A stretch of DNA of 64,000 nt from Nonomuraea typhae (GTDB taxonomy: Bacteria > Actinomycetota > Actinomycetes > Streptosporangiales > Streptosporangiaceae). Position numbers and translations under genes: made by a program. This document shows, one piece after another, positions 1-6,267 of the stretch. The DNA lies in assembly GCF_009760925.1 (NCBI RefSeq), contig NZ_VRLV01000002.1:930001-994000 (forward strand), given 5' to 3'. The first letter of the stretch is position 1; every line of letters begins with the position of its first letter. Below the pieces are notes generated by a model, which was given only the letters and a program-made list of their open reading frames with translations, was not told the origin of the DNA and did not search any database.

Positions 1-80
1 TCGGCCGCAATGCCGTGCGGTTCCAGCGCCCGGACCAGGCGTTGGGCGGCCCGTATCTCTCCAGGAACGACGTGGGCCAT
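1..80 (-). CDS. Partial unknown protein, N-terminus only
   Basis: The reverse strand opens with ATG at 80-78, preceded by a strong ribosome-binding site (GGAGGAG, about six bases upstream). It then reads 26 codons (start MAHVVPGEIRAAQRL) in frame to the window edge, so the rest of the gene lies outside. The peptide is too short to assign a family. The gene is divergent from the XRE regulator at 203, which may regulate it. The strong RBS and clean frame support a real gene; the function is unknown. Confidence 0.55.
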   Translation of the reverse strand, partial: MAHVVPGEIRAAQRLVRALEPHGIAA

Positions 81-202
81 AGACATCTCCTCCCTCTGCG
101 TGGACTGAGCGTCATCCAGGAGGGACAGTAGGTGCGCGTGCTGCGCAGGACCCGGAAGAGTTTTCCGGGGTCGCGTGCCAGGCCGACGTGAGGATGGTGG
201 GC

Positions 203-1426
203 ATGCGAGGAATGGCCAGCAACCTGACCGTGGGCCAGCGCATCGCCTGGTACCGGCGGCGACGAGGGCTCTCTCAGGAGGTGCTGGCCGGACTGGTCGG
301 CCGGACCACGGACTGGTTGAGCAAGGTGGAGAACGATCGCATCTCCCTGGACCGGCTCTCGGTCATCAAGTCGATGGCCAACGCCCTGGACGTCTCTCTG
401 GGGGTTCTCCTTGCCGAACCCAGCTTGTTCGAGTGGAGCGATGATCGAGGCGGCCAATCGATCCCGGCGCTGCGGGCCGCGCTCACGGATTACCGGCAGC
501 TCTCCCCGATGGCTGTCCGGATCAGGCAAGAGGAGCCGCCCTCATTGGCCGGGCTCGCAGGCGAGATCGCCGAGGTGTGGAGGGCGTACCAGTCGTCTCA
601 GTACACCAAGGTCGTGGAGCGTCTTCCGGCGCTCCTGGCGGAAGCCCATCATGCCGAGCGTTCCGCTCACGGAGACGCCCGGCATGCTGCTTTGGGGGTG
701 CTCGGCCAGGTGTACCACGCCGCAGCCAGCATCCTGACGAAGGTGGGCGAGACGGACCTGGCATGGATCGCCGCCGAGCGAGGGCTGGCTTTCGCCCAAG
801 AGTCAGGCAGCCAGGTCGTGACCGTCTCGCTCCTGCGCTCAGTCACGCACGCGTTGCTGGCCAATGGCCGCTACAACGCCGCCATCCAACTCACCAGCGA
901 TGCCGCCGCGCTCCTTGAGGGCGACCTCCCCAAGGCCACGCCCGAACTTCTGTCGGTCTACGGGACGCTGTTCCTCGCCGGGTCCATGGCCGCCGCGCGA
1001 GCGGAGGACCGCACGACGACAAGGGCCTTTCTCTCCGAAGCGCAGGAATCGGCCAAACGACTGGGCACCGACGCCAACCACGCATGGACCGCCTTCGGTC
1101 CCACCAATGTCGCCATCCACCGAGTGGCCACAGCGATCGAGCTGGGAGACATCCAAGTCGCCATTGACATCGGTCCCAAGCTCGACACCACAGCCCTCCC
1201 CACCGAACGGCGCGTTCGGCACGCCCTCGCCGTCGCCCACGCGCTGAGCCTGTGGAACCGCACCGACGAAGCGTTCGCCACCCTGCTGGACGCCGAGAAG
1301 ATGGCTCCCGAACAGGTCCGCTACCACTACCTTGGCCGCCAACTCGTGCTCTCCTGGATCAGGAGACAGAAGGGAAGGCCGAGCTTCCAACTCACCGAGT
1401 TGGCACGCCGCCTGCGCATCGTGTGA
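203..1426 (+). CDS. XRE-family regulator with TPR-like C-terminal region
   Basis: About 407 residues. Residues 8-60 form a lambda-repressor-type helix-turn-helix (GQRIAWYRRRRGLSQEVLAG, then a TDWLSKVEN recognition segment), so the protein should bind DNA. The remaining 340 residues are alanine-rich helices in tetratricopeptide-like spacing, typical of ligand- or protein-sensing actinomycete XRE regulators. GTG 188, ATG 203 and ATG 212 are all in frame. I chose 203 because AGGATGG precedes it at a workable distance. The next gene encodes a NUDIX hydrolase; this pairing is common at the ends of actinomycete integrative elements, and a tRNA attachment remnant follows at 2043. The ligand is unknown. 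Confidence 0.85.
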   Translation: MRGMASNLTVGQRIAWYRRRRGLSQEVLAGLVGRTTDWLSKVENDRISLDRLSVIKSMANALDVSLGVLLAEPSLFEWSDDRGGQSIPALRAALTDYRQLSPMAVRIRQEEPPSLAGLAGEIAEVWRAYQSSQYTKVVERLPALLAEAHHAERSAHGDARHAALGVLGQVYHAAASILTKVGETDLAWIAAERGLAFAQESGSQVVTVSLLRSVTHALLANGRYNAAIQLTSDAAALLEGDLPKATPELLSVYGTLFLAGSMAAARAEDRTTTRAFLSEAQESAKRLGTDANHAWTAFGPTNVAIHRVATAIELGDIQVAIDIGPKLDTTALPTERRVRHALAVAHALSLWNRTDEAFATLLDAEKMAPEQVRYHYLGRQLVLSWIRRQKGRPSFQLTELARRLRIV

Positions 1427-1454
1427 CGAGGCGCTGTCGCGTAGGGTCGGGTAG

Positions 1455-1931
1455 GTGAGCGATCACGAAGCGCCGCCGTTCGCCCGGGCCTTGGCCGCAG
1501 CCGGAGTGCTGTTCTTCGACCGCGATGGGCGAGTCCTCCTGGTCCAACCGGCTTACAAGGAATACCGCGACATCCCGGGCGGCTACCTCGAGCCGGGAGA
1601 GACGCCCTACGCCGCCTGCGTGCGCGAGGTACGTGAGGAACTCGGCATCGAGCCGCCGATCGGGCGTCTCCTCGCGGTGGACTGGGCACCTCATCCCGAG
1701 GAGGGAGACAAGGTCCTCTTCGTGTTCGACGGCGGCGTGATCGACGAGGAGACGCTTAAGCGGATCAGCTTCGCAGACAAGGAGCTGACCGGCTACAGCT
1801 TCCATCCGGCCGAGGAGCTGGAGGGGTTGTTGATCGAGCGTCTTGCCCGCCGGGTAAAGGCCGCTGTGGCCGCCCGTGAGCAGGGCGAAACCGTGTATCT
1901 GGAGCACGGCCAGGCCGTCACGACTGAGTGA
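1455..1931 (+). CDS. NUDIX hydrolase
   Basis: 158 residues, GTG start. A NUDIX box is visible: GGYLEPGE, then REVREELGI, which matches G-x5-E-x7-R-E-x2-E-E-x-G and supplies the Mg2+-binding glutamates. The family hydrolyses nucleoside diphosphates linked to another group; the substrate cannot be read from sequence. It lies 28 bases after the XRE regulator on the same strand and is likely cotranscribed. NUDIX genes recur in actinomycete integrative and conjugative elements, which fits its position next to a tRNA-derived attachment site. Confidence 0.9.
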   Translation: MSDHEAPPFARALAAAGVLFFDRDGRVLLVQPAYKEYRDIPGGYLEPGETPYAACVREVREELGIEPPIGRLLAVDWAPHPEEGDKVLFVFDGGVIDEETLKRISFADKELTGYSFHPAEELEGLLIERLARRVKAAVAAREQGETVYLEHGQAVTTE

Positions 1932-1994
1932 CGAACTGCGTGACAATCGCCCCGGACATGACCGGACAGCGGCGGACTCCCCCGGACCGTAGGC

Positions 1995-2037
1995 CCAGGT
2001 GAGGGCTTAGATCCGCGATGATCCGGCCCTCACCTGG
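1995..2037 (+). terminator. Inverted repeat after the NUDIX gene
   Basis: CCAGGTGAGGG at 1995-2005 and CCCTCACCTGG at 2027-2037 form an 11-bp stem with a 21-base loop. It may terminate the NUDIX transcript. It also sits six bases before the tRNA remnant, so a role in integrase arm binding is an alternative. There is no T-run. Confidence 0.5.
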
Positions 2038-2042
2038 TGTGA

Positions 2043-2086
2043 CTTACAAGCGAGGGGTCACTGGTTCGAACCCAGTATCGTCCACC
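2043..2086 (+). other. Attachment-site remnant: 3' half of tRNA-Val(UAC)
   Basis: The sequence folds as the 3' half of a tRNA. It has an anticodon loop CTTACAA (2043-2049, anticodon UAC = Val), the 3' anticodon strand, a five-base variable loop, a perfect T-arm (ACTGG-TTCGAAC-CCAGT, 2060-2076), the acceptor strand ATCGTCC, discriminator A and CC. The 5' partner strands are absent: the five bases before the loop do not pair with GCGAG, and no GGACGAT occurs upstream. This is what an integrated element leaves at the end distal to the intact tRNA gene. It is not expected to be a functional tRNA. Confidence 0.85.
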
Positions 2087-2131
2087 GCGCTCCATAGCAG
2101 ATCAGGTCTGACCTGGTCAAACAGGAGACAG

Positions 2132-2168
2132 AGCCCCAGCTCACGGCCCATGCCGGAAGTCTGGGGCT
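2132..2168 (+). terminator. Hairpin downstream of the tRNA remnant
   Basis: AGCCCCAG (2132-2139) and CTGGGGCT (2161-2168) form an 8-bp stem, followed by a pyrimidine-rich stretch (TCTCGTTGTTT). It looks like the transcription terminator that would follow a tRNA-Val gene. The 1932-2330 stretch otherwise holds the tRNA remnant, the 1995 inverted repeat and a 13-mer repeat, with no convincing gene. Confidence 0.5.
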
Positions 2169-2330
2169 TCTCGTTGTTTGCCGTTGTTCACGGTCATTCG
2201 TCGGCTGTGTGATGACGTTGTGCTGACCCGTGCTGGCTCGACTCCGCTCTCAGGTGTTGACTCTCCCCTTACCGTGATTCACTCTCGCGTTGACGCAAGC
2301 AGTCGCAAGCCCCAAACACAGGAGGCCATC

Positions 2331-2582
2331 GTGGCGATAGCGTTCTACGGCAAGGACCCCATCAATCCAGGCAACAACTGCCCGGCTGTCTTCCGGGACC
2401 CCATCACGGGCGACTTCTACTTCCAGGGCGAGACCGTGACAGACCCGGAGATACGGGCGATGGTTGCGGAGAACAGCCCGATCCTGGACACCGAGTCGGT
2501 TGTGCGCCTTCCGGCGCGCATGATCGAGATCATCATGGAGGCGTGCCGTGGCGGACTTCAGCGAACTCCTGGCGACGTGTAA
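2331..2582 (+). CDS. Small unknown protein upstream of DUF6879
   Basis: 83 residues from GTG 2331, chosen because AGGAGG (2320-2325) lies five bases upstream; a longer frame from 2178 lacks an RBS. The protein begins MAIAFYGKDPINPGNNCPAV and has a compact mixed composition with no membrane segment or known motif. Its end overlaps the start of the DUF6879 gene, so the two are translationally coupled. Genes like this recur upstream of DUF6879 and Scr1-type regulators in actinomycetes. Function unknown. Confidence 0.75.
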   Translation: MAIAFYGKDPINPGNNCPAVFRDPITGDFYFQGETVTDPEIRAMVAENSPILDTESVVRLPARMIEIIMEACRGGLQRTPGDV

Positions 2583-3048
2583 GCACTCAGCCTTCAAGCT
2601 GGAGATGCGCGATCAGTACATGACCGGCGATCCGGGATACCGGGCTTGGGAAGCCGGAGATCTCGACGAGGCGGTTCGGCAGTACGCCGACTGGACAGAC
2701 ACCGCCCGCATGGCCACTGAGCGAGGGGTGGCCATGCGGCGTGTGCGCATCGTTTCCGAGCCGGTGAGTACCTACATCACCTTCGAGCACGCCGTCACTC
2801 CGGGAGTCAATCTGACTGCCGGAGAGGCGATTCGGTGGCTTCCCAGGCATAGGGCTTCAGACCTGGCCCTACCGGGGAACGACGTCTGGATCTTCGATGA
2901 CCGGCTGGTCCAGTTCTGCCACTTCGCTGGTGACGGTGCCTGGACCGCCAACGATGAGACGGAAGACCCGGCCACGGTGAAGCTCTGCGCTACAGCCTTC
3001 GCCTCGGCCTGGGATCGGGCCACGGATCATGCGGAGTACCAGCTCTGA
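2548..3048 (+). CDS. DUF6879 family protein
   Basis: 166 residues, GTG start with GGAGG at 2537-2541, overlapping the previous gene by 35 bases. It starts MADFSELLATCKHSAFKLEM; this helical opening, the central (V/I)SEPVSTYITFEHA segment and the DVWIFDDR segment are characteristic of DUF6879. The family is usually encoded next to XRE regulators with a DUF5753 domain, as here. The molecular role is not established; a regulator-partner or toxin-antitoxin-like function has been suggested only by association. Confidence 0.8.
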   Translation: MADFSELLATCKHSAFKLEMRDQYMTGDPGYRAWEAGDLDEAVRQYADWTDTARMATERGVAMRRVRIVSEPVSTYITFEHAVTPGVNLTAGEAIRWLPRHRASDLALPGNDVWIFDDRLVQFCHFAGDGAWTANDETEDPATVKLCATAFASAWDRATDHAEYQL

Positions 3049-3081
3049 TCGCACAACAGATCACGCTGGGCACATAGATCC

Positions 3082-3942
3082 ATGTCCACTTCGCACTCGG
3101 CTAGCTCCAGCGCTCAGGCAGCCAGGGAGGCACTCGCCTCCCGACTGCGTGAACTACGACTCGACGCGGGCCTGACTGCTCGGGCGCTGGCGGCCTTGGC
3201 CGGATGGCATGAGGCCAAGACCTCCCGGATCGAGCACGGCAAGAAGCAACCCTCCGAAAGCGATCTAGCAGCCTGGGTCCGGGTGTGTGGAGTACCTGGC
3301 CTGCTCCCAGAGTTGATCGCCGAGCTACGGGCGGTCGATTCGGCGTGGCTTGACTGGCGGCGCGCGGAGAAATCCGGCCTGACGCATCTCAACGTCGCTG
3401 TTCGTGAACTGTACGAACGAACCAAGCTCTACCGCTCGTACTGTCAGGACGTGATCCCCGGCCTCCTCCAGACAGCCGGATACACCACGGCGACGTTGGA
3501 GGCCATCCGAGACCGCAGGCAGGTACCCGTTGACGATGTCGCGGATGCAGTGGCCGAACGTCTGGCACGGCAGCACATCCTTTACGAGGGTGATCACCGG
3601 TTCGTCTTCATCCTGGAGGCGGCAGCCCTGACCTACCGGCGCGGAGGCCCGGAGGTCATGATCGGACAGCTCGGCTACCTCCTGGAAGCCATGGCCCTAC
3701 CCTCCGTGTCCCTGGCTGTGATCCCAACTCACGCGGAACGTGCAGGTAGATGGCCCGTCGAGAACTTCTACATCTTCGACGAAGTACAGGCCAACGTGGA
3801 GCTGGTCTCCGGGTTCCTGACGATCACGCAACCGCGAGAGATCGCGATGTACGTGGAGACGTTCATCCGCTTTCACGAAATCGCCGTTTTCGGTCGCGAG
3901 GCACGTGCCCTAATCAAGGCTGCCATGGACACGCTTGAGTGA
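3082..3942 (+). CDS. XRE regulator, Scr1/DUF5753 type
   Basis: 286 residues. An N-terminal helix-turn-helix occupies roughly residues 12-75 (RLRELRLDAGLTARALAALA, then WHEAKTSRIEHGKK). The rest is the DUF5753 sensor region: YQDVIPGLLQT-type motif at about 120-130, and a C-terminal half with the conserved VIPTHAE, NFYIFDE and TITQPREI segments. These Scr1-family proteins are antitoxin-like regulators usually paired with a DUF397 protein; here DUF397 follows at 4634. No clear RBS precedes ATG 3082. A decayed paralogue lies at 51797-52045. Confidence 0.88.
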   Translation: MSTSHSASSSAQAAREALASRLRELRLDAGLTARALAALAGWHEAKTSRIEHGKKQPSESDLAAWVRVCGVPGLLPELIAELRAVDSAWLDWRRAEKSGLTHLNVAVRELYERTKLYRSYCQDVIPGLLQTAGYTTATLEAIRDRRQVPVDDVADAVAERLARQHILYEGDHRFVFILEAAALTYRRGGPEVMIGQLGYLLEAMALPSVSLAVIPTHAERAGRWPVENFYIFDEVQANVELVSGFLTITQPREIAMYVETFIRFHEIAVFGREARALIKAAMDTLE

Positions 3943-4003
3943 GTGCCCGCAAGTATCCGCAAGTTTGTAGTCCCGTGGAAACGCTGACTCCTACCGTCGA
4001 TGC

Positions 4004-4270
4004 ATGGCCCCCGGACACAGACCACACCACCGGTACGCGAAGCCCTTCACCTGCAATGACGCGCCTGCCGTGCGAAGTCAGATCGTGGACGTCATTGACG
4101 GCTTCACGGTGACGCGGGAGGCGTCGGGGTTGCGGGCGGTTCATGACCGCAGTGGCTATGACGTGTTCGTGCCGGGTGAGGACCTGGAAGAGCTGCGGCG
4201 GCGTGCCAGCGAGCTGAGGGCGCTCATGGAGCGGATCTATGCGCGCCAGCGGTGCTGGTTGTGCAGGTGA
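4004..4270 (+). CDS. Small unknown protein
   Basis: 88 residues if ATG 4004 is used; GTG 4071 would give a shorter version. The middle (VVDVIDGFTVTREASGLRAV type) and the helical, charged C-terminus (EDLEELRRRASELRALMERI) look coding and have high GC at third positions. No family was recognised. It sits between the XRE regulator and the DUF397 gene, in a stretch of small orphan genes carried by the relic element. The RBS is weak, so the start is uncertain. Confidence 0.55.
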   Translation: MAPGHRPHHRYAKPFTCNDAPAVRSQIVDVIDGFTVTREASGLRAVHDRSGYDVFVPGEDLEELRRRASELRALMERIYARQRCWLCR

Positions 4271-4281
4271 GGGGCGGCGTC

Positions 4282-4536
4282 ATGAGACTTGAGATCCGCT
4301 GGAAAGGGCACTTCCAAGACACCGAGTACGGGATGGTCGGCGAGATCAAAGCGTTCTCGGTCGTTGATCATGGATACGAGGACATCCTCTATCCCCGGCT
4401 GCCCGACCGTAAGGGCATGACGCAGGCGGAGAAGTTCCCGAGCACGGACAAGGCGAAAGCTCGCGCTGAGGTGCTGCTCGGGGAGTTCCTGACGCTCTTC
4501 CTAGCCGGGTCCAAGCCCGCGAGCAAAGCCTCTTAG
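4282..4536 (+). CDS. Small unknown protein
   Basis: 84 residues from ATG 4282, which has GAGGGG a few bases upstream. The protein begins MRLEIRWKGHFQDTEYGMVG, is soluble and charged, and shows no recognised domain. It follows the previous gene by 11 bases, suggesting cotranscription. It belongs to the accessory cassette around the DUF397 gene; no function can be proposed. Confidence 0.65.
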   Translation: MRLEIRWKGHFQDTEYGMVGEIKAFSVVDHGYEDILYPRLPDRKGMTQAEKFPSTDKAKARAEVLLGEFLTLFLAGSKPASKAS

Positions 4537-4633
4537 AAGCTCACGGCTGGCCGTGAACCTGCCCGAGGAACACCACCCGGTCAGCCGTGTCACCTTCTCG
4601 GGCCGTCCGGCCCGGGTGAAGGAGGGCAGATAG

Positions 4634-4849
4634 ATGGATCTGTACGCGAGGAGTCTCGGCCCGCTGGAGTTCCGCCGCCTGTGCGGCGGCAGCAACAACG
4701 AGGACGGGGAAAGCGAGTCCTGCGTGGAGATCGCCCAGATTCCCGGCGAGAGCGATGCGTTCGCGCTGCGTGACTCAAAGAACCCCGGTGTCGGGCCGCT
4801 TCGCTTCACCGGTGCCGAGCTTCGCGCTGCCGGGATGAGCGCCATCTAG
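4634..4849 (+). CDS. DUF397 domain protein
   Basis: 71 residues, ATG with a good RBS (GGAGG). DUF397 signature: a short N-terminal region, RRLCGGSNNEDGESESCVEI, then FALRDSKNPG and a C-terminal LRFTGAEL segment. DUF397 proteins are nearly always encoded beside Scr1/DUF5753 XRE regulators and affect development or antibiotic production when characterised in Streptomyces. A close paralogue with the same order of conserved blocks lies at 51171-51392 on the other strand. A terminator follows. Confidence 0.9.
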   Translation: MDLYARSLGPLEFRRLCGGSNNEDGESESCVEIAQIPGESDAFALRDSKNPGVGPLRFTGAELRAAGMSAI

Positions 4850-4861
4850 CACACCGCCCAC

Positions 4862-4900
4862 GGACGGTCCCTGCCCGCCTAAATCAGGCAGGGGCCGTCC
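4862..4900 (+). terminator. Rho-independent-like hairpin after DUF397
   Basis: GGACGGTCCCTGCC (4862-4875) pairs with GGCAGGGGCCGTCC (4887-4900) with one mismatch; the loop is 11 bases and a short CTTCATT tail follows. A near-identical hairpin lies in the same place beside the second DUF397 gene (51113-51159). Confidence 0.8.
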
Positions 4901-4927
4901 CTTCATTCTGACTGTACGGGGGAACGA

Positions 4928-5311
4928 GTGCACTGGCACGGCTACACCTGGAACGGCAACGGCGCGGAGCTGGCCCACGAAGGCGAACGCCGGCCGACGT
5001 CGCCGGACTTTCTTACTTCTCTCTTGCCGCCGATGCGGACCGGGGAATGGCTGGCCAAACCTGCCTCTCGCATCGCCGAGACGTTCGATGACGTGGACAA
5101 GGCCATCGAATGGATGCGGTCGCAGTACGCGCCAGCCGCGGGGCACGACCCGATTCCCATAGCTCACCGCCAGCGCGAGGCGTATGGCCTGTTGCCGGGC
5201 GGGGTGGATGTGGAGTGGTCCACGTGGTTGGCCGGTGGTCGCTTCGTCAAGGTCAGCATGATCTGTTGCCCGAACCGGCACGTGCCCCACCCCTGCCCGC
5301 TCAACCGGTGA
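4928..5311 (+). CDS. Unknown actinomycete protein paired with DUF397
   Basis: 127 residues, GTG start. The N-terminus has a WHGYTWNG motif. This is followed by ERRPTSPDF, LPPMRTGEW and KPASRIAETF blocks and a helical KAIEWMRSQY segment. The C-terminal part (VEWSTWLAGGRF, then SMICCPNRH) contains paired cysteines that could bind metal, although this is speculative. No family was recognised. A frameshifted paralogue at 50757-51086 conserves all of these blocks and also lies just downstream of a DUF397 gene, so the association is not accidental. Confidence 0.75.
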   Translation: MHWHGYTWNGNGAELAHEGERRPTSPDFLTSLLPPMRTGEWLAKPASRIAETFDDVDKAIEWMRSQYAPAAGHDPIPIAHRQREAYGLLPGGVDVEWSTWLAGGRFVKVSMICCPNRHVPHPCPLNR

Positions 5312-5373
5312 CGGCGGGTAGTGGCCGGCAAACGGCCCGCCCTGGTCAAGGCCCTGTGGAAGGAGGCTCCGCG

Positions 5374-5460
5374 TTGCTGCGCAAGCACCTGTACATCCTG
5401 GCGCCATTCCTGTTGCTGGCCTTGGCGTTCGGCTGGTGGCTGGCGGTGATGGACTTCTGA
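5374..5460 (+). CDS. Small single-pass membrane peptide
   Basis: A 28-residue frame starting at TTG 5374, with AAGGAGG about eight bases upstream. Sequence features are a basic start (LRKH), about 20 hydrophobic residues and a WWLAVMDF end: one transmembrane helix. The strong RBS is the main support. It follows the unknown gene ending at 5311 and may be cotranscribed. Function unknown; the start codon is unusual, so the call is tentative. Confidence 0.45.
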   Translation: MLRKHLYILAPFLLLALAFGWWLAVMDF

Positions 5461-5525
5461 GCCGACCGGCCAGGCCGGGGGCTTGTACGTTTCGTATTTC
5501 ACGTACTCGGGCTGTCGGGGGTCAC

Positions 5526-5552
5526 GTACACGTACCGGCCTAGGCCGTGTAC
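5526..5552. repeat. Inverted repeat cluster around GTACACG
   Basis: GTACACG (5526-5532) is inverted as CGTGTAC (5546-5552) around the palindrome GGCCTAGGCC (5537-5546). CGTGTACACG (5546-5555) is itself a palindrome, and CGTAC/CGTAT motifs recur from 5486. This may be an operator or an element-specific site such as a transfer or integrase site; the gap 5461-5589 holds no gene. Confidence 0.45.
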
Positions 5553-5589
5553 ACGCTCTGGGAAGCACCTGGGAACCGATGAGAAGAGA

Positions 5590-5616
5590 ACACCCCCGGA
5601 GGGAGACCGGGGGTGT
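5590..5616 (-). terminator. Terminator of the minus-strand gene at 5626
   Basis: ACACCCCCGG (5590-5599) and CCGGGGGTGT (5607-5616) form a perfect 10-bp stem with a seven-base loop, ten bases past the stop codon of the minus-strand gene. On that strand the tail is pyrimidine-rich (TCTCTTCTC). Confidence 0.75.
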
Positions 5617-5625
5617 CCTTATGAA

Positions 5626-5826
5626 TCAGGCTGCTGCCTCAGTGGCGGGGAACAGCGCCTCAGAAGCGCTCTTGGCGCGGCTCTTACGGGCAGGCTTGGG
5701 GGCGGGTGCCTGTGCGGCGAGCATCTGAGACAGGATGCCCTGAAGGAGTTCCGCCCCTGCCGGGGAGGCCAGGTATGCCTTGACGGCGTCCTCAGAGACG
5801 GCAGGCTCCTCCGTGATCTCCTCCAC
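5626..5826 (-). CDS. Truncated unknown protein (C-terminal remnant)
   Basis: 66 residues if GTG 5826 is used. The acidic N-terminal part (EPEP, EEITEEPAV) leads to a helical segment (VKAYLASPAGAELLQGIL) and a basic, alanine-rich tail (PARKSRAKSASEAL). A strong terminator follows, so the 3' end is genuine. No RBS precedes the GTG, and the frame hits a stop 15-20 bases further up, at the junction near 5849. This is better read as the surviving 3' part of a longer gene cut by a deletion. The gene family is unknown. Confidence 0.5.
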   Translation of the reverse strand: MEEITEEPAVSEDAVKAYLASPAGAELLQGILSQMLAAQAPAPKPARKSRAKSASEALFPATEAAA

Positions 5827-5843
5827 GGGCTCGGGCTCGGGGG

Positions 5844-5912
5844 CCGTCTAAGGCCGCCAAGGTCCTTGACGCCGCCTACCGGGAAGCCACCCCAACAGCT
5901 CAGGCGGCGTGA
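5844..5912 (+). pseudogene. Probable tyrosine-integrase C-terminal remnant
   Basis: An open frame enters at the junction near 5849 and reads SKAAKVLDAAYREATPTAQA before a TGA at 5910-5912. An AxxLDAAYRxA-type tail is common at the C-terminus of actinomycete tyrosine integrases. The position, 75 bases from an attachment-site copy and just before the 13-mer arm repeat, is where an integrase gene should end. Only about 20 codons remain. The family call is inference from this short tail and its location. Confidence 0.4.
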
Positions 5913-5987
5913 GGGGTGCTGACGTTGTGCTGCCCCAAAACCGTGCAGACCCTAGAAAACAGGGGTTTTTGCTCCCCAAGCGACCAT

Positions 5988-6003
5988 CCCAGTATCGTCC
6001 ACC
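5988..6003 (+). repeat. Second copy of the tRNA-Val 3' end (att-like)
   Basis: CCCAGTATCGTCCACC is identical to 2071-2086 of the tRNA-Val remnant (3' T-stem, acceptor strand and ACC). The seven bases CAAGCGA upstream (5977-5983) also match the first copy, but the 17 bases between the two blocks there are reduced to four here. This suggests an old attachment site that has suffered a deletion. It marks the right boundary of the accessory segment. Confidence 0.75.
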
Positions 6004-6056
6004 TGCACATACACGCCTGCGGCTCGGGCCTCTACTGGCCGCCCGGTCGTGATCGC

Positions 6057-6205
6057 TCATGGGTAGCCTTCGGGCGGATTCCTCCCGGCGCACGCCTTTC
6101 GGCCGAGGTCCAGGAGCCACGTCTGGAAGTACCGGAAGCCATCGGCGGAGCCGTACCCGAACGGGGCGCGCATGAGCCAGGTGTCCACGCGTTCGCGGGC
6201 GATTG
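6057..6205 (-). pseudogene. DUF4240-like fragment
   Basis: The minus strand reads RERVDTWLMRAPFGYGSADG, then FRYFQTWLLDLGRKAC, ending with a TGA at 6059-6057. The S-x-D-x-F-x-x-F-x-x-WL-x-x-x-GR pattern is that of DUF4240 proteins. The frame is closed by a stop just upstream and has no start or RBS, so this is a broken remnant of about 48 codons. It lies just outside the attachment-site copy, and element insertion or excision may have damaged it. Confidence 0.45.
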
Positions 6206-6267
6206 CTCAGTGAGGTGCCGAACCGGCGGTGTCCACACCGTTGGATCATGGCATGGGACCTGCCTCG

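Larger units (their letters stand above)
2087..6003. mobile_element. Relic integrated element bounded by tRNA-Val 3' ends
   Basis: Two direct copies of the tRNA-Val 3' end bound this segment: 2043-2086 and the eroded 5988-6003. Just inside each lies the 13-mer TGACGTTGTGCTG (2213-2225 and 5920-5932) in the same orientation, as expected for arm-type integrase sites. Cargo is orphan actinomycete genes: DUF6879, an Scr1-type XRE regulator, DUF397 and small unknowns. No intact integrase, replication or transfer gene remains. An apparent integrase tail at 5844-5912 and a deletion scar near 5849 suggest an inactive remnant. An alternative is that the two tRNA ends mark successive integrations of different elements. 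Confidence 0.6.

Noticed and set aside
2043..2086. Functional tRNA gene
   Set aside because: The 5' acceptor, D-arm and 5' anticodon strand are missing, so it cannot fold as a complete tRNA.
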